DNA of 64,000 nucleotides from assembly GCA_023055355.1 (NCBI GenBank), contig JALJCS010000001.1, positions 21,477,881-21,541,880 on the forward strand, read 5' to 3'. A program made the position numbers and the translations under genes. The notes below the pieces were generated by a model, which did not search any database, was not told the DNA's origin, and was given only the letters and a program-made list of their open reading frames with translations. The DNA comes from Agelaius tricolor (taxonomy: Eukaryota > Chordata > Aves > Passeriformes > Icteridae). Shown here in pieces: positions 49,201 through 61,002 of the stretch (its first letter is position 1; each line of letters starts with the position of its first letter).

Positions 49201-52200
49201 TTGTTATTTATTGCTAAAGACAAATAGTATATTCCCATCAGGATCTCTATTATAGATGTGTTATATGCCTTTCTCTGGAGGATGAAGATCTGGCTGCATA
49301 TAATTAGTCTTGAGAATTAGCTATTATTAACAATTGAATTGACACAGTCTTCTAAAGCAGTTTCTCACTAAGTACATTTGTTTGCCAAAGTCAAACTAGG
49401 GAGGTCTGTATAAACACTCTTGTGACATTCCCAGAAAAATCAGTGCAGCCAGAGAATTTAATGAATGCTACTACTGATAATTAGTAACAGTGCAGGCAGA
49501 ACAGAATATCTTAGTTTTTAATCACTAAGAATTCTCATACCAGCAGCCCAGTCATAGTGTATTGATCACAAACCGTGGAGATGAGTTGCTTTCTTCATGA
49601 TTATCTGTCTCCAGCAACTGTGGTAGGAAAACAGCTAATATTCAGAAATAACTAAAACAGGCAATCAATAAGATATTATTTATTATATCACCAGTGCTGA
49701 TAGACTGCTATAATTCATAAAAAGTTTTGAAGTTTATTGATTTTCTAAGATACTGACTGAAAATTGAGCTATATTTTCAAATCACTGAGTTTACATGAAA
49801 TTATAGTCATTATACCAAAATGGGTTTTTTAGACAATTTAAGATGCAACAATGTCAATACATATTAAAGGCACAAATATATCTGGGTCCAGAACATAAAG
49901 CTGCATATGCTCCTATATCAGTTGTTATGTATGAAGGAGACTTCTTGTTCTACAATAAGTAATGTACTTGTTTACAAGCCTATTCAATATATTCCTCTGG
50001 AAGTTCATAAAAGCATGATAAACAATGGCCTAAAATTGAAAAACTCAAGTTTTCCAAGTGCAATAAAACTATACCTATCGATTCTCACAAAGGCTCTTTA
50101 CAATTGTAACAATAATTTGGCAAAGCAGAGAATGCTTGCTCAAATGAAAAAGCTGACATTTTTAATTTCCATGTAGCTCAACAGCTTGTTATTTCCAATA
50201 ACACTAAATCAGCATCTTGTCTACTTTCCCCAAAAGGAGTACTTTATTCACTATAAGGTTATGTTGTTCATTTAAATCTGCAGGGCAACAGAAAAAAAAA
50301 AAATTAGTTATGAAATAATTAACTGTGGAAGTCCTGCAAAATGTGTATTTCTCCATATGTATAAAATCCTTTCAAACAGTACTGCAGGGTAGGAAAGAAA
50401 AGTTAATTATCACAGTACTGTATGACAGGAATTTATTAGAAGCATTTCTGCTGTATTTCAACACTGCAGGTAGTTTCCCTGTCAGGAAAATCTCCTTCCC
50501 AAGAATTAGTTATAAATGTACATCCACTTTTGATGGGCATGTAGATTTGACTTTGCTTTTGAAAGTAGAGCAGCCTCCTTTGTTCTTCTGCAGGGTGTGT
50601 TGTGCTCCTCTTTAGAGGTCATTGGTGTAGGAATAATGCTGGAGGAGGAAGAACTCCAAACAAATGTTCAGATCTGCCATCTGCCATCTGGGTCTTAGAG
50701 TGTGACCTAAGGTAGGTCCACCTCATGTCAAGGGTGGGAACTTTAGAGGTTTAGCTTTTCTGTGGATTTCTGTTACCCTCAAGCTTCCCTTCCAGGGAAT
50801 CAGGAAGAGGTGGAGAGAGAGAGAGGGAGCCATGGCTGGGATGCTCATGAGATTCTGCAAGCTTCTGGGCTTGATCCTTCCATGCTTTTCACTGCTCTGA
50901 CAGTGGCACCTCAAGGCTCCCACAATATCAGAAAAAGGGGGAGAGGCAGCTTGGGGCTACAAAGCACACGGAGGGGATGCTGAAGAAAGTTTTTGCCAGG
51001 CACTCAAGCAAGAATGGGGCATGGCACAAATTCTCTGCAGCTTGATCTCCTTGGCTCTCATGCAGGGCTACCCAAAAATTGAGGGTTTCATCAACATAGA
51101 CACTTTATCAGGTACAGCACACCAAAAAATACAAAGAAAAAAACTTACAAGATTACCGCAGCCAACAGTAAACAATACAGATCACCTCTAGCTACCACTT
51201 CAAGAGATTTCAAATTGTTTTTTTTTAATGAAGTGTTTACTGTAATACTGAGAAATAAATTGTTCTATTAGGTGGCACATGTCTTTATAGATTCATATGT
51301 GCCACAATTTGTCTCTCATCCAGAAGGTATTTTTCAATGCCTTTTTTTGTTCTTTTCAGTATTAAAGAAAACAGCCCCTTACTATTTTCACAAGCTTGAT
51401 TAAGTATCAACCATATTAACAGTCTGAAATGTTTCCATGTATGGGTGACAGAAAAGAAGGTACAAATGGATCCTAGTTCATGCTTAGGTAGCTCCATATT
51501 TGGAAGGGAAAATGAGCTTTGCAAAAGTTCCTGAGGCAAGAAAGACAAAGTTTTTAATACAAAAATCTGCTCTTATGGGAATAAAGAGAAAAACCTTTGA
51601 GTTCATCAAGTGTTATAAATTAACTGAGCCATCCTCAGACTTTGTGGTCTATCACTGTATGTGGAGAGAAAAGAAAAGATTTTCCAATAACTTTAATGAC
51701 ACTGGACATGTTAGGATCATGATAACTCTACCTACCTATACCATCTGGACTGTGGTATCTTCTCTCCTTCAATTATTAAACTTCCAAATAAAGGATTTTA
51801 TTTATTTATGCTTTGCTCCCTACAGGTAAATCAATTTTGATAAGGGAGGATAATTTAGATCTGTTACAAAAGTGAAACAATAAATATATATAAATTAACA
51901 GGGATTCCTTTCCCAGAGATCTATTCAAAAGTCAAAGCAAATAAAACCTGAATGGGTTTAAGTATCCATGCTTGTATCTCAAACATTGCCACAGGACCTC
52001 CAAAAAATATAGTCTTTTCAACAGGTCCTGAGACTCTTTAAAATGAAAGAAACTACAAAGCCCAGCACTTCCACAGGCTGGTAACTGGAAACAAGCTGGT
52101 TAGAGGTTGGTAATAGGAAACAAGGCTTTAACCTAAGATATCTCAGGGAATCAAGGACAAACTTTGAACATTGCCTGTCCCTTTCTGAAAAATCAGTTCC

Positions 52201-52779
52201 AAAAGGCATTAAAACACACCCCACACACATCAGATTGAAACAATACAAAAACCCCAGTCTTCCTCACTTACCACCAGGCTGGTGTGGGCTCTCATTCCCT
52301 TGGACAAGACCTAATTAAAGAGGCCCCTGGAAAATACTGACTGTAGAGAAAACTGCTGCAGTTGAAAGGTTGCTGTCCTTAGAGGTGCTTGTTCACACCC
52401 TCTGCAGAAAGGCACCAGCAGCCACAGGAGAGCCAGCAGCACAGAGGGGCAGAGCCCCTGCACCTTCCCCAGGGCAAGGATGGAGCAACTGCCAGGAGCT
52501 CTGGAGCACATGATGGAAGAAAGGGAATCCTGATGAGTTGTTGAAACAAAATAGCAAGGAACACAACTTAAGGTATGGCAACCAAAGAGCATATTTTTTA
52601 ATATCAAGGAAAAAAAAATAGTAATTTCTGTGCTGGGTAAGTCAAGCCTTTATTGCTAAACCAGCTTAAATTAAAGCAGGTGGCAAACTGCTATACTCTG
52701 TAACCAACGAAAGCATAAAAATCAGTCTCACAAATTATTCCTTAGCATTCCAGTTGTAGCAAGCAGGAGATTCAGGAAA
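46294..52779. other. DNA downstream of KCNK2, no gene recognised
   Basis: About 6.5 kb of mostly A+T-rich sequence with short random frames. It begins with a T/G-rich tract at about 46348-46400. A G+C-richer patch at 52.37-52.53 kb has overlapping minus frames without domains. If KCNK2 uses a more distal poly(A) site than the candidates near 52.8 kb, part of the right end could be additional 3' UTR. Confidence 0.5.
46348..46400. repeat. T/G-rich low-complexity tract
   Basis: A run of TTTG and TTTTG units on the plus strand, with no transposon body recognised beside it. Confidence 0.85.
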
Positions 52780-54632
52780 ATTTATTTTAATTAAAAACTT
52801 TATTTTTCATTACAATTCACAGTTTATACATGGCAAAAGGAACCCTTGCCATGTGGACATTCAGAACACTGTGCTGGGGAGACAAGGGTCTTTGTTATAA
52901 GAGCATTGCTCGGTGCTGTGTCATGGAACTTTCTTAGTTTTAAAAGCGTACTCTCTGTAAATGTTAATTGACAGATATTTACACTGAATGTACATATTAA
53001 CTTATATTTATTAGAAAACAAGCTAAGCATCCAAAAAACATGAACATTCATATCTTGTATGTTATCTAATGGTCAGAGATGCTGTAAGATTTGCCACTTG
53101 AATCATGCCCAATCAGCAAAGTCCCATTCTTTTTTAATTTACAGAGCCTAAATTTTTCTTTAAGGCCTGTTCTATTCATTTTATGTACAGCCAGATTACA
53201 ATAGACTAAACATAAGGAAAAAAATGCAAAATTATCCATTCCATCCTGCATTTCTTCTGAATCTTATGTACAACCTATAAGCAAAACAGAAGGTACAAAA
53301 TTAATGTGTTTTCTTAAAACCAATAAAGAAAACCCACAGTCTGGTTTAGAGCTGCTTCTTGTCAGCCTATCCTGTCTGAACAATCATCGGTATTCAGATT
53401 GTGCTATTTATCAGCTCTTCTTCATGCCTGCATTGCTATTCAGAGCCATTTCTATTTGAAATGTAGAAAGTCACAGTGATACCAGTTTCAATTGCATTCC
53501 CACGTTAGCCACAGCTCTGGCACAGGCAGCCCATGTGACATTCAGGAAAGCACTCCACCAGGATTCCTGGGTAAAATATCATGGAGCCTCTGGGGTGACT
53601 TGGCTTAAAAAGGAAATTAAGAATCCTTTTCATACCAAATATCTGGCAGAAGGTTTATGTTTATTAAAAATAGCTGTATTCTTCTACATTGTTTTTTTGG
53701 ATGTGATTATTAGAACACAGCAATTTAAAGCCTCCCCCTGCCTCTCATCAAAACAGTAATTTTTACTTGCTCTTGTCATCTACTAAACGATTTAGTGATA
53801 GATAAGCTGCAGATTTTTTGGTACATCTGATGCAGAGAAAAACTGCTGAACACTGCTTGGAAAACTAAGACCTGAAAAGGGTCTACAAATCCTACAAGTC
53901 AGCATGAACGAGTATCAGCTGGACCTGAGTAAAACAAAATGCTTCTGGGGGACAGGTTTGCAACTTCTGAAACTGCAGTGCCTTTAAATTTGGAGCTAAC
54001 AACATCAATTGATGATTGTTGAGTTTTGGCATTCATTCATGCTGGTTGGTATCTTCACAACAGACACCTTTGAAACACCACCATTTCAAGAAGAACAAAA
54101 GGCTTAAATGAAATACACTTCTCATGCAAAAAACCCAAACAAACAAAAGCCGTACAGGAACTGTAGAGGTTCTGGTTCTTCAAAAGATAAGGCACTGACC
54201 AAAATTTCTTAGGTAAAAGGCTGCATAAGAATTTCTTGCCATTTACAAATGTGTTGTAGTCCAGAAATTGTCCATTCCTAGGCTCAGTAAGGTAGACCCT
54301 GAAATTTTAAGGACTGATCCCTCAAAGCTACATTGTTATCATAAACAAGTGAGATTCATTCGTGAGGCCATATGGCACATTAGAAGTGAAAAACAGTCTG
54401 GGCAGATAAAGGCAGAAAACATTGCTTGTTCCAGCATCTTTTGGAAACAGCAGTGCCATTCATCTATGTGTCTCTGAAGAGATGCGATGGTAGCTCGGGA
54501 CTGGAGTTTTTCTGTGGAACTCATGCACACATATAAAATGCTGCTAGCACTGGTCATCGACAGGGTGGAAACAAAAGGTGTATGGCTAGTCTAAGCCAAG
54601 AGCTTCCCAAGGGCTGGGATCCAAAGTCATGG
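52780..54632 (-). other. KCNK2: KCNK2 3' untranslated region (putative)
   Basis: This follows the KCNK2 stop codon on the minus strand. It has no transposon insertions that I recognise, unlike most of the window, and no long open frame. Several AATAAA hexamers occur on the minus strand, and the distal pair (52799-52804 and 52781-52786) lies in an A/T-rich stretch typical of an mRNA 3' end. A UTR of about 1.8 kb seems plausible for this channel gene, whose transcripts have long 3' ends. The extent is an inference: sites at 53007, 53660 or farther left (52649) could also be used. The short frames on both strands here are not genes. Confidence 0.55.
52799..52804 (-). terminator. Candidate KCNK2 poly(A) signal (AATAAA)
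   Basis: The plus strand reads TTTATT, which is AATAAA in the direction of KCNK2. A second copy is 18 bases farther on at 52781-52786. Other AATAAA copies exist at 53007-53012, 53660-53665 and 52649-52654, so which one is used cannot be told from sequence alone. Confidence 0.4.
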
Positions 54633-54950
54633 CTACTTAATGTTCTCGATCACGGCTATCTCTTCTGCTGCACAGTGCGGCGTCAAACCATTCATGTAAA
54701 TGCTGTCCGTCTTTGTCAGAGCTGGCAAGAGGTCCTTCTCGCTGGTCAGGTGGTTCACTGACAGTGTTCTCTTGCAGGGGGTCAGGTCTTGGTTGTGGTT
54801 GACAGCAAGTTCTGCAGAGAGCTTCCTTTTGATGGAGGTGGCACGCTGGAACTTGTCGTAGATCTCCACGCTCAGGCGCCTCCGGGTCTCCTTGAACTCG
54901 GCGGTGACGTTGGCTGTCCACTCAGCAGCGTGGGCTCTGAACTCCCCGAC
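54633..54950 (-). CDS. KCNK2: KCNK2 (TREK-1) terminal coding exon
   Basis: This is the last coding exon of KCNK2, the mechano-, lipid- and heat-gated two-pore-domain potassium channel TREK-1 of the plasma membrane. It encodes 105 residues plus a TAG stop, starting [15 protein letters not shown] and ending [10 protein letters not shown]. In TREK-1 numbering it begins at Val307, so the protein would end at residue 411, the usual length of one isoform. This is the cytoplasmic tail after the fourth membrane helix. It begins right after Glu306, the proton and stretch switch encoded upstream. RRRLS gives Ser333 (known protein kinase A site) and KRKLS gives Ser351 (known protein kinase G site). The basic stretch around them binds membrane phosphoinositides. 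TREK-2 (KCNK10) shares only the first part and has a much longer tail, which excludes it. The exon is open with phase-0 entry. Other exons lie beyond the right edge. Confidence 0.96.
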   Translation of the reverse strand, partial: VGEFRAHAAEWTANVTAEFKETRRRLSVEIYDKFQRATSIKRKLSAELAVNHNQDLTPCKRTLSVNHLTSEKDLLPALTKTDSIYMNGLTPHCAAEEIAVIENIK

Positions 54951-54976
54951 CTGCAGCAAAAATCAGCAATAGAAAG
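54951..54976 (-). other. KCNK2: Splice acceptor of the KCNK2 last exon
   Basis: On the minus strand a T/C-rich stretch ending TGCTGATTTTTGCTGCAG directly precedes GTC GGG GAG (Val-Gly-Glu). The AG is at 54951-54952. The exon therefore starts on a codon boundary, matching the known junction after ...KTKEE in TREK-1. The apparent Met-Leu-Gln before Val in the open frame is intronic. Confidence 0.9.
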
Positions 54977-57900
54977 GAAGCATTATGGCACCAAGGACTT
55001 CAGACACTGTTTATCTTCAGGAGCATGGAGAGAGTGCAGGGCTGCCAAAGAGCTGTCGCTGCCACTGGCACAAATTTCTCATGCCAAAGACTCACTCTTT
55101 TATTGACAGCAGCTAAAGAAGAAATGTTGCACTAGTAAGAGTTAACAACAGTTCCAAAACCACAAAAGTCTTCTCTGCTGATTTTTTTTTTATTATTATT
55201 GTTATCATAGGCAGTCAGGAACACAGGGAAGCTGCAGAGGCTTGACAGCTGCACAATACCCAGCTGGTCAGGGGATGCTGAAATCCCAGCAATCCAGGCT
55301 GTGTTATGTATTGTTACTAGGGTGAGGGGTTATTTATGAGCACTTTCACTGTCTCTGGAAAGATCCTTGGGAGACTCAGCAAAGAATTTTCTAAATTTAG
55401 ACAGAAAAGCTTTTCAAAGGAAACCATTGGCTGTTTGCATCCTCTTTCCAGTACTTGCTCACAGATAGCACCAACACAGCAACAGTTAAAAGTCACCTCA
55501 GTGGCATGTCTGCTTCCCGGCCTGAATCCCAAATCATCCTTATTTGTCCTCAGATATGGCATAAGGTAGACTAAGCAGATCTAGTCTGAGGTAAACTGTG
55601 GCCTGTCATTTATTTATTATTTATATTTTGGCACTTGTATTTCAGTCAAACCAGTGTTACATTAAATAAGTTACATAGGTAACTAAGGGAGGCACCTTTG
55701 TTGATATTATCTCATTGTAACTCAAAAGGAAATAGATTGTTTCTCTTTAAATCTCTTCTCCCTCAACAGTTTAATATTGGGAAGGTACAGCGCAGGGAAC
55801 ATAGACTACTCATAACTCCAAAAGTGGAGCATTCCAGGAGACTTTAACCCACATAAATAGTCTAATTGGTACTGTCCAGTCCAGAATTTCAATCACTGGC
55901 AAGCAAACTTTGACTTGGTGAACACAGAAATGAAAAAATAATTTACACAGAGAAATATAGGGGGCAAACCATTAGAGAAAAAGCCACAAGGTTATTCATG
56001 CTTTGCAGTGCAGTGGAAAACAGGAATATGATGAAGGTAAAAATTATTAAGCTCATCCAGGAGTGACAGAGTTTCAGGAAAACTTTCCCCCCTCCAGAAA
56101 CAAAACAAGATGATCTCTTTACCCAAGGGTCATTTTATTACATTCATCTCTACTTCAGTGAATTACACAGATGACAAATGTGGACAAAGGTCTGTTTTCT
56201 AAAACAAGGGTATTTATCTGCAATACACAGAGGACTCACCTAGCTGAATGATTATTAGTATTTAATTTGTGCAGCTAGGATCAGACACATTAAACTTCAG
56301 ATCTGAAAATAATGAAATCTGCAATGCTGAAACATCTTAGCTGCTCCAATATTTTACTTGTAGCAAACAAGTAATAAAAAAATGATAAATACTATCAGTG
56401 CAAACCCTGGGGCATTTTTTTTCCTTTTTCTAAGCCTTACTAAATGCAGGTTGCCCAGGTCCTGGAGAATGGCTCTGTCAAGGGGAGCAAAAAGCCTGAA
56501 CACAGGTTTCCTTTTTATTGTATATATAAAAATATATATACCCCTCACCAGTTGTGTAGGCCTTTAACAGACCAGGTATTTTGCTCAGGCACACATATCT
56601 GGCATTGCATGTGGTCACATTCAAGAGATGCTATCAGGATTTAAAATTAATATTTCAGGTTTTTTCTTTTTTCTTTTTAAGTCCCCACGTAATTTCATAT
56701 TTGTCTGGGAGAGAAAATCAACTGGCCTTGCTTCTGAAGAAAGCAAGTTTATGTGATAAACTACAGGATAGGCTCAGAATGTTCCTGGTGATGGCCTGTC
56801 TTGCAAAGGGCAAGCTGTTCTTGGGCATTCAAGGTTTTCAAGAGAATCTTAAAATTGCAGTTGTTGGGATATCTGAGATTTCTTTGGGGAAGCAAGTTTA
56901 TTCAGCCAGCTGAAGACCATCAATAAATGCGCCTTTGGACATGGGCTCATTCCAATTAAGGTGGTGTGGAACACTAGCATGGTGGACACAATTCTACCTG
57001 CCCATACACCAAAGGTGTGATGTTGGTTTATATTAATATTGTAGGAGGAAAACACAAATTGAAACATGCTGTTATTAATGCTATTGCTAAGTGGAATCAT
57101 GATGCATTAGTAGAAAAACAGAGAGAATTGGAACACAATAGGAACCAGGAGTTCAGTGCTGTTTGAGCTATGCATGCCCCAAAGGAGGGCTTTTGGCCCC
57201 TCCTTTTCATATGAACTGAAATGCATTCAAAAATATTACCTCTTTGAAACAAAACTCTTAATTCCATAGCACTTTCAGACTCAAGCGGGGTTGGAGGAAA
57301 AGGATGATAAGAAAAGAAATGTGCCATTTTAACTACCAGTGCACATTAGTAACTTGCTTATATAATTTGATCCCTCCTTGATCCATAGGGACATATCTGT
57401 CATATGTTCAGGTTCTTTCTTTCCTTAGGTTATGACATTTTAACACACTGCATTACAGCTCCTCTTCATCTGGGCTCTGACAACCAAAACATGTCTCATG
57501 CAGAGCAACTGAAATGCCAGTTGCCTGTGCTGCTGAAAAGAAATTAAATTCTTGGCATACCTACATACTGTATCAAAAATTTACTTTTCTCCAGATCTCT
57601 TGCCTCATTACAGCACAGCACTGTAGACTCTGCAGCTGTCATAGTTGGGGGCAGTGTGACATGAGGACAAGGCCTCTTAGTCACAGAAATTATTGACAAC
57701 TACATACTTAACATAAGGCTGAATGTCACAGAATATTTCAGAAGCAATAGGAAAAACATGTCACAGTGATAGCACCTGACTCAGCCATACAAGAAGCAGC
57801 ACTAATTTGGTGATGCTTCTCACTTTAACCTTCAGGGAAGAGAAATCTACTAGTAATGGGGACATGGTCCCTATCCCAGCTCCTGAATTGACTTTCTCCG

Positions 57901-60585
57901 CATCAAAATCCAAATTAGACTGCAAGGTGTTAGACATATTTCACAAGGAGTATCAACCTAGCTACGCTGAACATCAACAGCAAGTAACTGCATTATGTAT
58001 TTAAGAAGCAGGAAGCAGCACCCTGCTGCCTTATGATTTCAGGGAAGACAGGTCTCAGTAACAAGTTCTCGAGAATTATGGTATATAGTAACACAACTAA
58101 GTATTCCACACAGCACACTTCACCACAAAACAAAACAAAATTAAAAATAAAAAGGCATCAAAAAACCAAAACAACCCCCAAAAACCGACACCCACAACTT
58201 TTCCAACAAATGAACAGTATTGACCCAATTCCTTGCCCAGCCCAGGTCACCTGGCCTCCAGCTACCACTGCCAGGGTATCCCATATGATCTGCACCATAT
58301 CCAACAACCCTATGAGGATATCTCAAATACCACAGGTCATCTCCAGTAACACCTCCAAATGTCTGTGCCAATTTATGTGTCTACCTGTGGTGGAGATGTC
58401 ACATTTACTCGTTCAGGATATAATGAGAAACTATCTCTGAACCATTTGTGGAGAGTGTTCTACTCATTCTTGTTAAAGTCATTACTGGGTTTCTGGGGGG
58501 TCTTTGTAGTGAAAAACAAGCAGACATCACTGAACTACTGCATGAACTTCCTGAATGACCAAACAGTTCCCAGGCTGCATAATCACCAATATAACTTCAA
58601 GACAGATACTGAATTTGACAGAACTAGAAAACATGGACATTAAGCCACCACTCCACCTACCCCTGCCAAAATCCATCTAAATTAATAATGTCCTAGAACT
58701 GGCTCTCAGTCAATATCTCTAGTAGGGTCAAAAGTTCCTATGCAGTTTCATTGCTACTGTGTTTTAGCTTTCTGTCCAGCCGAGCTCTGCACTTGGATAA
58801 AGGCCAACAGCATAAACCAGAAAGCAAAAACATCCAAGGGGATGCTACTGTTGAAACTAAAAAAACATTTCAACATACTGAAGCACCTACTTCATGCTTC
58901 AGTACATTTGCTCTAGTTCCTTATACTTGTCAAGAGTTTGAGAATCTTTCTGGACACTCACAAAATTATCCAAATACTTAATGCATGCAAAACTTCCCAC
59001 CATTCAGGAAAACCACTCATCCTATTAAGTGTCTGGAAAGCACAAGCCATGTAGCCATATACAAGTAATCTGTACTTTGAATTAAGCCACATCTGTGCTC
59101 TAGCAGGAAAACAAACAATCAAAAGCATAATTAAGGACATCCTTAAATAGACCAAGACAAATGCATTTGCCTAACTTAACTTTGCCTTAGTTCTGCTCCC
59201 TCCTCTGTCACAGGGATATTCTTGAAAAACCCCAACATCACAGCAAAATCAGTTAATCTACTTCTACTTACAGAGGGGGAAGAAATATATCCTGCTTGGA
59301 TGGAGCTCAGATATATGACATGAAAGCTATGACATACTCTAGAGGACGTATACCACTGAGTAGAAAATATGAAAAAAATAGCATTATATATATGTCATGC
59401 AAGAAAATGAAAACATATATTTCAAAGTAATGTGTGCAGCTTTTTCTGTCACAGCTGAGCATTATGTTGTTTCCCTTTGGCATACAGGGCTCATACATTT
59501 TATGATGAGCATGTTAGTGCAAGGCAAAAAACTGAATTTAAAAAGCAAGTAGATGAGCTGGAGGTACCCATTTGACAACATTTTAGGGTGAAAAACAGGT
59601 GCCCTTCCTTACAGATATTCTTAATGATCTAGATGTTGCCCAGTATATAATTTTATAATTTCTCATATTTTTCCCTAATGCATTCTCCAAATTTTCATAG
59701 CTTCATTTTTCCTCTCCAGTGTATTTTATCCTGCAACTTAAAAATAACACATCCAATTAACCTCTCTATGATATGCTACTCAGACAAAACTAGAAAGTGC
59801 ATTACATGTCAAATTATGCAGGCAGCAGAATACAGAGCATAACATTTCGTCTTAGCTCTCAGGAAATTCAGCCAGTGTTTGCAGGAATTGTTCACAAAGC
59901 TCCTTTAAAAAATGTGGGTACAGAGAGGGGTGATGGGTTTAACAACTCAGCTGCTGGGTGGGTTTATCCCTGAGTGCATCAGAGGGGTTTCCTACCCGCC
60001 ATCTCTCTTTTCTGCAGTTCTGGGCCGGCATATGCTGCCTTCTCCCATGCAAGTTGCTGCTTGACACAAATTTCTATTCACCACCGCAGTTTCTTTAGGC
60101 TAGAGAAGACCAGAGTGCAGAAGAGAAAAAGAGAAGCTTCACAAAAATTTTTAGTGAAACCTATGCATTTGCTGCATATGAAGGGAATCTCATTTATATT
60201 CCACCTAAAATTCCCAACCTCATGATCTGGCTTTCAGTATTTCTGCTATTATAGTGTTATTAGTACATACCCAAAATACCTGTGGAGAGGTTTTAGAGAA
60301 GAGTGTGCTCTACTTGTCTTTAAAGGCAAACAGCCACAAAAAGCAAGAAATATCACAGGCATTAATGAGATATCTGTGCTGAGCTTTCCCAGGTCCACCA
60401 TGTTCTATGATGAACCACCCTCTTCTATGCCTCCATCCTGTCAGGACCTCGGTTCTGTGGCAGGCAGCTCTCCTTCACCAGGTCTTCAAGGTACCAGACT
60501 TTAATTTCAAGATGAATGGCACACATGAAGCAGGAACTGATGCCTTTTTTGGTTCCACTCACTGGTATACATATCCCTCTGTTTT
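54977..60585 (-). other. KCNK2: KCNK2 last intron, left part
   Basis: This intronic DNA lies upstream of the terminal exon. I looked on the minus strand for the preceding exon (the fourth membrane helix with GDWLRVISKKTKEE) and did not find it, so the intron exceeds 9 kb. Small items are a T/TTA-rich run near 55184-55204, an A-rich tract near 58128-58190, and the coding-like stretch at 56978-57166 listed separately. Confidence 0.7.
56978..57166 (+). pseudogene. Unidentified coding-like stretch in the KCNK2 intron
   Basis: I do not recognise this. A plus-strand frame, antisense to KCNK2, is open for 62 codons between a TAG and a TGA. Its second half reads in a protein-like way, with KHKLKHAVINAIAKWNHDAL followed by a charged EKQRELEHN helix. 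The DNA is A-rich, like retroviral coding sequence in birds. There is no clear start codon context, no flanking LTR, and no continuation in other frames that I could identify. It may be a fragment of an endogenous retrovirus or a chance frame. Confidence 0.25.
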
Positions 60586-60961
60586 TCAGATAAATATCAG
60601 AGGGGAAAAGACTCTCTTTTGTGAAATTGTCATCTTCTGAGGTAAGGCTTCAATTACAAAGACAATTGTATTTTTGTAGCCATGGTGGTCAGAAATTTTT
60701 GGGAACAAAACTCTCCTGATAGAAACTGGATTGTTGAGTCCCATAATAAGCAATGATTGTGAGTTCATTCTGGTGAGCAATGATTGTTTGGTTTCACCCA
60801 CATAACTTCCATGAACACATCTGATGTCTTGGATGAAATAAACCACATTCTCCAATGGGAATGCAGAGACCCTATGAATTTTGATTATTTTATTTGTGGA
60901 GGAACATTTATGGTGGCAGCTGGGGGAATATGTTTTATGGAGATGTAACAGATGGCAGATG
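60586..60961 (-). mobile_element. Penelope-like retroelement fossil, GIY-YIG endonuclease end
   Basis: A minus-strand frame (open to 61,002) carries the layout of the C-terminal GIY-YIG endonuclease of Penelope-like elements, retroelements whose reverse transcriptase is related to telomerase. Cys/His residues (ISCICHLLH, then SCHHKC) precede NVVYFIQ, which stands for the GIY motif. After it come a Cys, then SYVGET (the YIG motif), then LLTRMN with the catalytic-type Arg. About 35 residues later IVFVIEALP fits the conserved strand near the domain end. The usual HR pair after the Arg is degraded to SQ, and the frame ends early in RVFSPLIFI, where the family has its final REaFWI-like helix, so the copy is dead. 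No reverse-transcriptase part was found upstream. It lies in the sense orientation in the last KCNK2 intron. A host GIY-YIG gene is much less likely, given the surrounding Cys pattern. Confidence 0.68.
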
Positions 60962-61002
60962 CAAGAAATGGCCTTTTCCTCTATCATGGTTTGATTCAAC
61001 AA

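Noticed and set aside
1..52779. Search for KCTD3 or other neighbouring gene exons
   Set aside because: No frame showed a BTB domain, WD-type repeats or other recognisable host domain with splice sites.
54637..54921. 94-codon minus frame overlapping the KCNK2 exon
   Set aside because: It is a shifted frame of the real exon; the KCNK2 frame is the conserved one.
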